Shown one piece after another: positions 23,112 to 35,000 of a stretch of DNA of 64,000 nucleotides (position 1 is its first letter; each line of letters starts with the position of its first letter). Location of the stretch: contig NC_135243.1 of NCBI RefSeq assembly GCF_947623445.1, forward strand, positions 24,436,479 to 24,500,478, read 5' to 3'. The notes under the pieces are model-generated. The model saw only the letters and a program-made list of their open reading frames with translations, was not told the DNA's origin and searched no databases. Source of the DNA: Clavelina lepadiformis. Its lineage: Eukaryota > Chordata > Ascidiacea > Aplousobranchia > Clavelinidae. A program made the translations under genes and the position numbers.

Positions 23112-24490
23112 CTTTACTCGTCTTAAATCACCAGCAAATGCTATTTTCTATACCAAAGTATTCTGTGGTTAGACAATAAAGATAATCTCTGTATTGGATA
23201 GGAAGTTATGACTGTGTTATGAATAATTCCTTGCTCACATTGCTTCGTCACTTAGTGGTGGGTGGTAAATTAAGAAGCGTATTGTTTCCGCGTTCCAATC
23301 TTTCTACAGTGTTAATGGTTTCCACGTATGCAGGTGACAGCACGGAATATATTGCTTTAGTTTATTTATTGCTAGTTGCCTTTCTACAATTTTCAACAGT
23401 CATGTTAAGTGATTGGAATTGGTAATCTTGTGTATTGCTTAGTGTGCAGGTGCTTACTTATGAAAGAAGTCGACCAAAATAACAAGCTACTTGCGCGCTT
23501 TGATTTAACTAGTTACTGCAGTAACATTTTATGTTAAAATAGTTGGCAACCAGACATGGTTATGTGAGAATATGTCATGGTCGTCATGGTCACCTGCGTT
23601 TTGTTGCTGAATTTGTAAAATTGTCACTAAATTTTGTTTCGAGAGGTCTCATGGTTTATTACAACAGTATTACACCGGCTGTCGAACACGCAACTCAGAG
23701 TTCTAACTATTCAGCTACAAAGCAGACTCAGAGTTATTGCTTCCGCATTTTCGACCTGGAGATGAAGGCGCTGTCGCGTATTACGTCACAATAGTAATTT
23801 CCGTGCAGCGCAAGACGTGATTCATCGACGTGAACCTAGAAGGTTCTTGAGCGGTTGAAAGTTGAAACGTAATCTGCATCAGACTTTGAACAAAAGTTGA
23901 TATTTGCGAATATTACCATGATATTTATAGAATGTATTAAGACATAAGCAACAATGGACGACATGTTGCGGTAAGCAAGTCAGGTGACTCACGAAAGAAA
24001 CGTTGTTTAATTAAGCTACGTAACAATTTATCATTATGACGCAACTAACAGTCATAATGCTGTTCGCTGCTCATATTGTGAAAAGACCAAACGTGCGACC
24101 TGCTGCCAGGATAATTTATTGCCAAATACGTGCGTTTGTTCGTAGTCTGCTTACTCATTCGCTGCCATCTAAAATCGGTTAAAAGCCAGCCAACCGAGAC
24201 GTTTTCGAACGTCACAGAGCTTTACGTGCGTTTGTTTGTAACGGTTGAAAGCTAACTAACGTCACGGAGCTGCCGGCATATTTTGACGTTGATGGCATGA
24301 TTTTCAGAGGCCCCTTAAAATATTGTTAAATGCTCTTTTTAAGTTACCTTAACCCAACTGTTTATTCTTGGCCACTTGAGTAAAGTTTTTATTTACGACG
24401 CTGAGAAATCTAAACTATGTTTGACCCGTTACCTCAATAGACAAGTCAGTTAGTTCAATTAGTTGTGAATAATAGGTTTAGTGAAGTAAC
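23112..24490. other. Intergenic region before gene B (U2)
   Basis: Homologous to 8155-9656 in U1. No coding exon, RNA gene or repeat could be supported. It presumably contains the gene B promoter. Confidence 0.45.
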
Positions 24491-25959
24491 ATGGCCCAGG
24501 TGCGTAATATTGATGCATCTGACTTTACTGGCAAAGACCTACTCAAGTTCTTTGAAGCTAAAGTTGACGGAGATGAATGGGAAGCAGGAAATCATTTCAT
24601 TTTTATCGGTGGTCGATACCAAATAAAAATTGAAGCATATCCTGCACCAACCCAAAAGGGAAATGGAAGACTCTCTGTTGGAGGCCACGCTCACACGTGG
24701 GAGACGTTGGAGCCCACTTTGTCAGGTTCTAAGTTTAATAAAAAATATAAAACATTTTTGGAAAACGAACTTAATTCGCCACATGTGAAAGACTTCAAGG
24801 AAATGGAGTTCGAATGTTGTGCGCTGCTCTTGTTTGAGATCGCTCGAAGGGTTGAGAATGAGAGAGGGATCGATGTAAACTTTCTCACAAGAGATGAAGT
24901 GGACAAAGCGATCGACAAAGCGTTAAACTGTGAGTTGGGAAGCTCATTGACAGGAATATTTTGCGGCAACATAATGACAAGAAGAAGCAACTATGACGTA
25001 ATGATGAGCAGGTAAGGTTTATTTATTATTTCGATCTGTTTTAATTGAAAGTGACCGCGTGCTTTATTATTGGGTTGCGGAAATCTAAAAATAGCCCGAG
25101 TTTAAAAAAATTTGCGCTTTTGACTTCGTTTGTAAGAATGCGAGCCTGAGCCGAGTTGAGCCTAACCCGAACCCGAACCAGAACCCGAACGTTACCGACG
25201 TGAAATGGCAAAAAAGTGTAACACGTTGCAAGAATTTCAGGCTATAAAATGTCATAAATTTGATTGCGGAGATCGCAAAAACGTTACAATTTACTTCTGT
25301 TTTAGAACCCATAAAGTTTTGTTCTCAATGGTTTTAGACTTTGCAGCATGAAATTAAAGCTCAGTTTTCTGGAAAGTTGGACACGGTTCATTGTTTATTG
25401 AATAAAATTATTTTAAAGTTTAAACATATTCTAGTATAGGTTATATAGTACACAGTACATTACAATATATCATAATAATATATTGCATGTTATGAAGTGC
25501 TTTGCTTTGCAGATCAAATGCTGGCGATGACAGCGGTGACGGTAACGACAGTGGAGACGACATAGCAAGTGCAATGGGCAACTTGGCTTTAAACGACAGA
25601 GTTCGTGATGTTTGTTTATTTTTTAAAGCCTAAATCTCTCAACAACGTTTAAACATCTTTTGAACGAGCAGTAGGCCTAGATATATCTTTTTTGCTATGA
25701 GCACCGCCTTTATCACTGTCAGTAGCTTCTATTTTGTTTGGAGGTATTCTAAAGATGGAAACTGCGTGTTTGGTAAAAGCAATTTGCAATAACTACAAGG
25801 CCACAACTGCAAATAGATCGCAAAGTTTAAAACTCACAATATGTTTGTTGCGATGAATATCCATGTTTTTACTGATTGGATTTAAATGTGAATGATTTTG
25901 TTTTATTTTAGGTTATCTTGGGACCTGGAAACCTGCTGGCAAGAACAAATTCTTCATAA
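24491..25959 (+). CDS. U2 gene B, unknown 218-aa protein, 3 exons
   Basis: Exons: 24491-25011, 25513-25600, 25912-25959; GT-AG junctions in phase (657 nt). I do not recognise the family. The product has no signal peptide or membrane segment, so it is probably intracellular. The N-terminal half (about 1-85) looks beta-rich (FIFIGG, YQIKIEA). The central part (about 85-160) looks helical (FLENEL, LLFEIARRVENERG). A short acidic, Asp/Ser/Gly-rich segment follows in exon 2. The last exon encodes VILGPGNLLARTNSS. The start ATG is the first in frame and is shared with U1. The U2 and U4 proteins differ at many sites but keep the same length and exon phases, which argues that both are or recently were functional. 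The 3' UTR probably ends near 26560. Confidence 0.78.
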
Positions 25960-26538
25960 AACCGACCAGGAAGTGAAACAACTCAAAACCTTTACTCATG
26001 AATCGCCATCTTTAGCTCCATCCTAGAATCGTCATCTGCATATCATAACTTTTATGTATCTTTGCATCTATTAAGACTTCCCATACGAGTTTCTGCTTAT
26101 TGGTTTATCTTACAACCGTCATTTGATATTCACATATTTTATCCATTTCCAACCAGCACTTTGAACTTATTTATAACTTAACATCAATTTATTGGATTGT
26201 AAATGTGTGACCAATAAGTTAACTAAACATTAAGTCTAAATCCAATATACTTGAGTATATAGCATAATAAGTCGCTATTATCAATGTTTAGCATTTGTTT
26301 TGTTTGTTGTTTTACATTACAAACGTTTTACATTTGTATTAATAACCACGTAGTATTTATATTTACAACATCTTGCACGATGTGTGTTTTATTACATTTA
26401 TAAGTGATACTTGTATTTCACTTAAATATTCTTTTTAGTTTGCTTGTATTTATTTAATAGAGAAAGATTTTGTGTACATATCATTCATCTATTGTATGCT
26501 GCAGCATTATATTGTGCACCTTGTACATGATAATCACG

Positions 26539-26544
26539 AATAAA
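26539..26544 (+). terminator. AATAAA polyadenylation signal of gene B (U2)
   Basis: Canonical AATAAA about 580 bp past the gene B stop, conserved in U1 and U4. Confidence 0.5.
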
Positions 26545-27057
26545 CGTAAAAACGTTTAAGAATCGCGCGAACTGAAAGGTTTATTTTGTGTGTTGCGTGA
26601 GAAAAGCAGCAGCCTGATGCAGCACGCATGTATGGTTGAGCTTATTTTTTCCAAAAGTGTTTCATAAAAGCCGCAAAATTGCAATATGTTTGTGACGTAC
26701 GTGCGGGTAATGATGACGTCAAAATGGAAAAAGAACGTACTTAATGCTGTTTGCCGGCGACAAAAATATCTACTTCAGTGCGTTACAAGATTATTTTGGG
26801 TTTATGTATGATCTATGCCTTATACTAGTGAAGACATTTGCTAAATTGTAGCTCATTCGGTGACTAACTTATTTAAGCCGCCTTAGTTCGGTTGTAGCAC
26901 TCCGTGTTGTTCAAACGCGTCCTTATTTGTAACATTTGTCCTTATTTTAAAGGTCTGTGTCTTAGAAAATATTTTTATGAGAAATTTCCTTATTTTTGCT
27001 TTAATTTGAGGGTAGAGGTTATTTCTTTTTTGGGCAGTTTGACCCCTTTAGTATACA

Positions 27058-27436
27058 CAGGCTTGTCCATGGGACATTTTTTTCAGTCCCATCCCATCCC
27101 ATCCCATAGCAATTCATGCCTGTCCCATCCCATCCCATCCCATGCCATCCCATCAAAATACAATTCAATAAATGTTATTAAATTTATGGAAATTTAAGTC
27201 TAATGTCTATTAGAATTGACTACATGTACAAAGAGAGATACAGAACAACAAAATTTATTGACTTTGTTAACTTTAAAGTTCAGAAAAGTTGTCTATCTAT
27301 GACAATTTATTATCATTGGTACTCATATTCCGAGTCACTGTGATCATTTAGCAAATTTTCAATGCCATGGGAATTGCAATTCGTGCTGTCCCATCCCATC
27401 CCATCCATTTCAGGACATTTCCCATGGACAAGCCTG
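27058..27436. mobile_element. hAT-type MITE with CCCAT-rich ends (U2), 379 bp
   Basis: Same insertion as 12491-12902 in U1, with target duplication agtataca at 27050-27057 and 27437-27444. It is about 33 bp shorter because a palindromic stretch near the right end is missing. The U4 copy is shortened in the same way. Confidence 0.88.
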
Positions 27437-29097
27437 AGTATACAGTTTTAAGCGAAAGAGATACCAAAATTAAGAACACGCAAATAGCGTCTCGTCTTCT
27501 CTTGTTGTGCACTTAAGGTAGTATTCTTCTTTCGTTTCCTAGTCGTCCTCATTCTTAAGTCCAGACCGATGGCAACCCTGGCTATGTGCCCAGAAACCCA
27601 AGCGATGAATGAACAGACACAATGACCCATTTACTTAAAGAAAGTGACAAATTCACCTTATGAAGGTCACGCAGCACAAAATTGAACGTAGGCGGTTAGG
27701 TTAGGAGAGAAGGCCATGCCAAAAGTTGATTTTAACTCTTTAACATTTCGATGTGAGTTAGAATAGAATGTAGACATGACACCTAATTTAAATTTCACAG
27801 TTTCTTTCACGGTCTTTACATGAATTGGGCATTCCCCTAATTTAAGAAACGGAGGTACCAGTTATTTTTGAAATGTGGGATACGTACGGTTTTATCTCAA
27901 ATTTAGAATTAATGTCGAAACGGCGGTAAGAGGTAACGGAATGTAATCAAAGTTTCTAACACTTGACCTGATCTGACCTCACCGTAAATTTTCAAGAGCC
28001 ACGTTTCCAGTTTACGTTTATATTTATAACATAAATTTATGTCTTTATTGGTTTGTAAAGTATAAGGCAATACTGTAGTTGGTTAGTTTTCAAATTATCA
28101 TTGTTACTGTTATGTAACAATAACGATTACAGTTTCATTGTTACCGTTATTGTCACGCAATAAATGCAAGAAAATCATTGCGTGACTTTTAACAACACTG
28201 CTTGAAAGACGACAAGACAAGTGCATGAAAAGATAAACGCGAAACCTAGGGTTTAATTTCGAGCTCTTCACTGAAACTACCCGGGCAAGATTTTTCTTAG
28301 GTGCAAGATTCGCCGTCGACGACTCACAGTCGCGCATCCTGTTGCTTTGTACTGAAACCGGCATTGTGACATAAACAAAGGCATTATCTCCAGTGCAAAC
28401 AATGCGACGGTCAACGGCACTAACAGCGACAACGACCGACTTGTGAGACAAAAGCTTTTCGCTTCTCAAGTTGGTGAGGTTAATCACGTGGGTGGCTAGT
28501 GTGAGGTTAATCACGTGACGCACCGTAAGTGCGAGTTTGTAAACCAGTAGCGGTCAGCGGGGAATAAAATTATCCACAACAACGACTCATATACCACGTA
28601 ACGTCAAATCTTTGTCCATTGTTCCGACACAAATGCAACAAAAAGGGCGAGATGCAAAGAAAAAAAGGTCGCGATTAAAAGCCATTGGTTATTTATTATT
28701 AGAAAAAATAAAATCCCAGGGTAGAAAATGCCACTTCAGCCACCCATCTTAGGCGTCCATGGTTGTCGATTTGGGCTAAGTTCAGGTTATTATGTCAGAA
28801 CGTCTTCGTCAAATTACAAAAATCAGCATCGAATGAACAGTTTTTTTTCCGGTGAAATAGTGACAGCCTTAGATGAACACGACATGCAGCATACGACGAG
28901 CAACATATGCGTAGGTCTACGAAGCTATTTTGTTTTTAGAAAATCGAAAATCGTGGTTTGCTTTGTTTCTATTTGGAAAGATTTTATGCTTAATTTTGAC
29001 TGATGAGTGTTCTCACCACTGTATTATTATCACAGAACCTTTCTATACACTGCATCTTGCGTAGAATAACGTTTGTATAAAGATCTGCAACCAAAGA

Positions 29098-32000
29098 ATG
29101 ACTGAATCAATTCAGCTCGTCTGTTTTAGTCTCATCGCTTGTATTTTTCTACGATTGTCAGTACCGGTTGTCGGAGATCAGGAGTTTGAAGAAATTTTCA
29201 GTAAGTGTGAAAATAGAGATTAGACATAGACAAGTTACGACAAGCTCCGAGACTCTGCTTCTTCGAGCAGCTACAATGAAGTAATAATTAATTTAAAGGG
29301 ATAAGTTTTATGTCATCTTTAATTTCTAGACGAACGGAATTTGGGTTCTTTGCCAAATTTTGAGTTGGTTGAAATCGAACAAAAGATAAACGACAAATGG
29401 TCAAGCAATTTGAAAACTCAGGTAAGTTTATGTTTGTTTATGTTCTCGTGAACATTTCTAATACTAGCAGGGCTATTACCATGATGGTATCGTAGCTGAG
29501 CGATTAAATTTATTTACGGTATTCGGTAGACTAAAGGGCTTAGCTCGTAATGATGCTAACTGGGTTCGATACCGTGCATCGCTACCGTTGCACTGTAATT
29601 GGGAATTATTATATTATACCATACTTTAACATGATCACGAGAATTGTTTAAATGTCAATGTTTATAGGCTTTAACTATTTGCAGTAAATACCTGCAGAAC
29701 ATCAAAATAACCAATAAAATTTAGTTTGCCTTCCTACCATACTCTGCAGTTTGGACCCAGATTGGAAAGTTTGCTCTTTTGGTTTGGTTTGTTTTTGCTG
29801 AAAAGTCCCAGTGAAACAACATTAAACAACAGCCATTATTTATACTCGCAATTAATTTTATTTTCCTGTGCACTTGGCAAACTTTTCCAGTCTGGTTCAG
29901 GACTAGAGCGAGGTAGTGACTGCATCATTGTAAAATAACAAAGACCGATACCTCAGAACGTTCTCCTACTCTGTGTCATTGCTTGTAGTAGCACAGTTTG
30001 TAAAAGGTCTTTTATGTTTTTTATCCAACTTGTTAGACCCAGCCAGGCCTACACAAACACCAAGTCACATTTCACGCTTCGGAAAAATATTTGTTCAAAG
30101 ATCTTCAGCTAAATGTTGATGTGGTGGATAAGCATTTTTGTGTGACAGATCCAAATTCCGGGCAAGTTTTGTTTCCAAAGCCAGAGGTATTTTAGAAATC
30201 ACTAATTTTTTAATAATAATAAATTTAGATATAACCTATTTTAAAACATTTTTAATGTACGTTTCAACTATTTTAGAATGATGTTTAGCATTATTTTCTT
30301 AAAATCCAAGAAAATTGAGCTAGTTTAGCCAGAATAGAACCTGTGGAAGATGAACTGCCGATTGTTAATTAATTTCAACACAGACGGTTACCGACACTTT
30401 TTTTAAATTGTTTTATCAACTGAAGTTAATTTTGTTTAATTGTGATGTGACAATGACAGGTAATAATAATATCTTTTAAATGTAGGATTTGAATTTCCGC
30501 CAATATACCGGTTATGCCATTCATGGAAACAATGATGTCAGCAAAGCAATCGTTCGTACTGAACCTTTTAGGTATCTAATTTGTCATCATTTGAGTGTAT
30601 TGCTTGTCGCATTAAACTGCTCATCAAATTTACTCATATAAAGAATTCCACAGAGAGATTTCTTGAAAACCGCTAATACCAGTTTTTCTATTGGGTTAAA
30701 ATTTTAATTTGTGAAATTAATGACGGTTTCATGATGTCTATGTACACAGAGCTGACATATTCATGGATGGTGATATTGCCGTAATCCGGCCGGTTCTTTA
30801 CGACAATGGAACTCTTGGACACATCCTCTTCAAACTATCAGCTTTGAAGATTCCAGAAGGTGTCTGTGGAACCGACTTGTTGACCAACATCACCGGAAAT
30901 GAAAAGTTAAATTTTGGGATCAACACAGGTGTGAAATTTTTTCATGATTTGATTCGAACGTATGTGCCATAGTCACATATACACTGTCTCTTGTGATTGA
31001 TGTTTTGTAGCAGAATAACGTTTTTGTTATTCAGATTTTGATAGAATGGAGAGTGTTGGAAGAAAAAAACAAGACATTTCATCACAGACCCGATACATTC
31101 ATCTGCAATTTGTGTTTACCCAAAACTTTGTAAGTTTTCACACATTTTTGTCAAAGTCTTATTACAAACATTTTATCAGCGAACGCAGTGTTTGGGTTTG
31201 CAATGTTTGCGGACACATGATTCGGTCGTGTTTGAAACCCGTATTATGATTATAAACTTGTTACAATTTTTCGATCCCTACCCTGTGTCAAAACTCAGTT
31301 CCTCACCTGACAAATGTGATGAGGGTTTTGATTTTTATGCGGAGTTAGTGATGGTAGTGATGGTAACCTTAGTGATGGTAACCTTAGTGATGGTAACCTT
31401 AGTGATGGTAACCTTAGTGATGGTAACCTTAGTGATGGTAACCTTAGTGATGGTAACCTTAGTGATGGTAACCTTAGTGATGGTAACCTTAGTGATGGTA
31501 ACCTTAGTGATGGTAACCTTAGTGATGGTAACCTTAGTGATGGTAGTGATGGTACTTACCGACCCAAATCAGCAAAGTTTGTGCCATCAACGTATGATGA
31601 TATATTTTAAATAAGCAATTTTTTCCCTTTTAACTTGAAACCTTTTTAACATGAACAGTTGTATTGAATATTTTTTGTTGAAACTGTAAACTGACCGAAA
31701 GAAAACTCTAAAATTGTTTGTTATTTTTTCGTATGTTACAGAATTTCCTTCCAGATGCAGCCGTTTTGAACGCGGTCTTTTATTTTACGAACTACATGGA
31801 CACCTTATTTCAACCATTGGGCATTCGTACGGTTGTCGGTAACGTTGAGAACTGGGAGTCGGGAGATCAAGTCTTTGTCAACGAAGAAGATCTTTTACAG
31901 GTCTGTGCTATCATATTCCATAAACTTGCTTTTAGCAAAGTTGTTCCTAGGAACCGGATGTCCGTCTGTCCGTCCGTCCGTCCCTGGATTTGTTTCAGAG

Positions 32001-35000
32001 GGCCGGAGAGCAAGATCGTTTGTTTCATGGGCACTGGAAAGTTTTTTGAATGTTTTTTAAAATAACAGTAATTTAACAATTAAAGTTTATTTAATTAACT
32101 GTAATTTGACTTTGTCGTTATGTCAAATGTTGCTGTGCACCTCACTACACTGCATTATTGTCATTGTAGTTTGTTACAGTTCAGTAATATCATTTTCCAT
32201 AATAGTTTTAAAAGAATCAAGACTTAAAAGATAAATAAATCTTTTGCAGACGTTTGTGGACATGACTCGCTACAGATCGATTCGTGTCGCCGTTGACCCT
32301 CCCACGTCGCCTTGGGTTCAATCCGACCACACCATTTACCTCCGTCAGGGAGGGTTGGGTCTTTTGCGGGAATTAAACTCAACGAACGTTCTCGGGATAG
32401 CCCACATTGCTGCAATGTGTCAACCAGAATCTATCACCTATTCCTCAGTGAGTTTCATCTTATACCGTGAGCTTTGCTCTCATATCACGAACTTCGTTTG
32501 TTACTGTTAGTTAGTTGGCGATGTCATTGTGGAAAATATACTTTAATAAACTTTTATTTTTGAAATTTATACTTCAAAAGTTTCACATTTTTTGAACTTG
32601 CAGATTTATACATTGAACAACAGCCTCGCTTTCACCCCTCAAGTTTTAACCCACGAGGTTGGCCACAGTCTCGGCTTACGTCATGATGATAATGACCCCA
32701 ATCAACCTCAACCTGGTCCATGTTTATGTGAAGAAGGGGACAGAGACTGCATTATGTCTGCAAGGCTTCAGTGAGTCATAACGTTCAGTTAAGCGCAAGC
32801 CTAGAAATCGCAACTGAATCGGCAAATGCTTTGGACATCGAGATTAAGTTGCTTTAATTTGTATTCACTAAAATCATTGGAGATTTTATTAGAAATCTAT
32901 TTTGTATTCAGGAGCGATCGTCCGTTCCCTACAGAGTGGTCCAATTGCAGCATCAAGCAACTTGAAATTGAACTTGAACTATCGACCGGGCATTGCCTCC
33001 TCGATAAGCCGGAGATCGCGTCGTTGATCCCTCGCTCGTCGTGTGGGAATAAGATTGTGGAGCTGGGAGAGGAATGTGACTGTGGTACGGTGGTGGAATG
33101 TACAAGGTACGTCTTTAATGTTTTTTACAGTTGCTCGTCTATGGACTGAACTGTTATTGTTTTCTCTTACAATTCAGTTTTATATAGAGGTTAAGTTACA
33201 AAACCTTCAATAAAATCATAAAAATGCAAAGATTGAAATTAGTTATTTCTCGTTGTGTTTTTTCCAGTCGATGAAGATGTTTGATGAGAATTAATATAAG
33301 ACCAACATTTTAGCATAACAGAGAATTTAAAACATTAAATTTTCTATTTTCTTGTGGAAACACTTAGTCGATGTTGCAACCCGGCAACTTGTTTGCTTTG
33401 GGATTTCGCGGAGTGCGATTCGGAGGCGTGCTGTCTCTCGCATAAGTGCAAGGTCGCCCCTCCCGGTACTCAATGCAGGGAATCTTGTGGTGATTGCGAT
33501 CTGCCAGAATACTGCGATGGACAGAACAAGTCTGTGAGTTGAAAAGCTGCAACAAAAATAAAATTGTCTGGAATCTATTTTAGTTCAATAATTTTAGTTT
33601 TTTAGTTTTTTAAGTGCTATTTAAATTAAATAGAAATCGTTTTGCTTTAATTTGGTTTTCTAATTCAAACACTAAATACAAATTCTTAAAGAAACTATTT
33701 AAGCTTTGAAATTTAATAATTTAAGTCATTGCTTAAATTGAGAAAAGAAACAGCAAAAAATGTGAAAATGACCAACAACTTTACATTATTCAGTGCCCAC
33801 CGAACCGCTTGGTAGAAGATGGTGGACTTTGTAATAACGGGACTAATCGGTGCAGTGGTGGGAGCTGTATTAGCCGTGATCGAATGTGCCAGATATCGTA
33901 TGGTCCAGGTTGATGAAAACTTCAATTGTTCATTTTCCATTTGATAATATTTTAACTATTGTGGTTAAAGTTTATTTGAGTTAAAGTTTCAATGATACCT
34001 TCATGCTGTTCAGTTGTTCTCAATATACTGAGAATTGATTAATACTGACAACAAAATCTTGTTTAACTCAGATTCAAGCTACGCACATTACTGCGATGTT
34101 TTGAATACACTGGGAATTGGTCCTGGCAACTGTGGGGTCAATTTCACTTCAACAACCTCACCGTATATTGCTTGTACATTGAGGTGAGATTTTATGACAT
34201 TCTCATCTGTTTCTTGTTGTTGGATGATGACAAAGTGTTGTAAAGATCAAATGGTTCCATTAATTTATAGTGTGCATTCAAATATATCACATGTATGCTC
34301 AGAGAACTTGGTTGGAAATCAGTATATTAAGTTTTTATTTATGCCAATCGTACGTTTCTTTTTGCTGCAGCAATATTGAATGTGGCAAATTCTACTGCGT
34401 CATCCCTTCATTTGTGCGAGGTCCCATCGATCGTGATTTTCGTTTCCTAACTCTTGTCACAAACGAGACTTGTGTGGTCTAAGTGCGTGACCCAGATATA
34501 GGATTTATCGACACAACCTACGTCAGCGAATGGATGGGTTGTGCTGGTAATTCAAAGGTAACTTTCTGCTAGTGACTATTTTAGATGTCAATCTTTTTAC
34601 AGCTTCATACAATATCGGATGTTGATTATGTCATCAATATTGGCTGTAACTTGCTACTATTCGAGAATCTTATCATATTAACAAAAATGTAATGTATATC
34701 ACAACGCTGATAATCATGAGTTGGAATGCATTCAAACAGAATTAGTTACGCAGCGGGGAGCGAGGCTAGTTTAGTAACTTCGTTGAAATTTTAATGGGAT
34801 GGTCCAGCCAGATTTAGACCCGAAAGCTGACCGGTTGTTGCATGTTTTGAATGATCGGCTTGTATCAGATTTTGAACCTGGCATTACTTCTGATTCTTGC
34901 CTTTGTTTTCTTTTACTTTTATCTTAGTAGACTTTGTTCTTAAATTGTCTCTATTGCATTTGCTTTATTGAAAGTTGTTGAACACCACCCCAAAACAACA

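Larger units (their letters stand above)
14196..28754 (+). repeat. Tandem unit U2 (ADAM with RGD + ZP relic + gene B)
   Basis: Second direct repeat, about 14.56 kb. It contains an open ADAM gene, ZP remnants, an open gene B and two different MITEs. One MITE (21181-21560) is private to this unit. From about 25.4 kb to its end it is nearly identical to the end of U4, at a constant offset of 28,707 bp (for example 26904 and 55611). Confidence 0.9.
25960..29097. other. Gene B 3' UTR and intergenic region before U3 ADAM
   Basis: Begins with the likely gene B 3' UTR (to about 26560), then contains the MITE at 27058-27436, an antisense open frame at 28110-28523 without other support, and the repeated ADAM 5' flank from 28755. 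It is nearly identical to 54667-57804. Confidence 0.5.
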
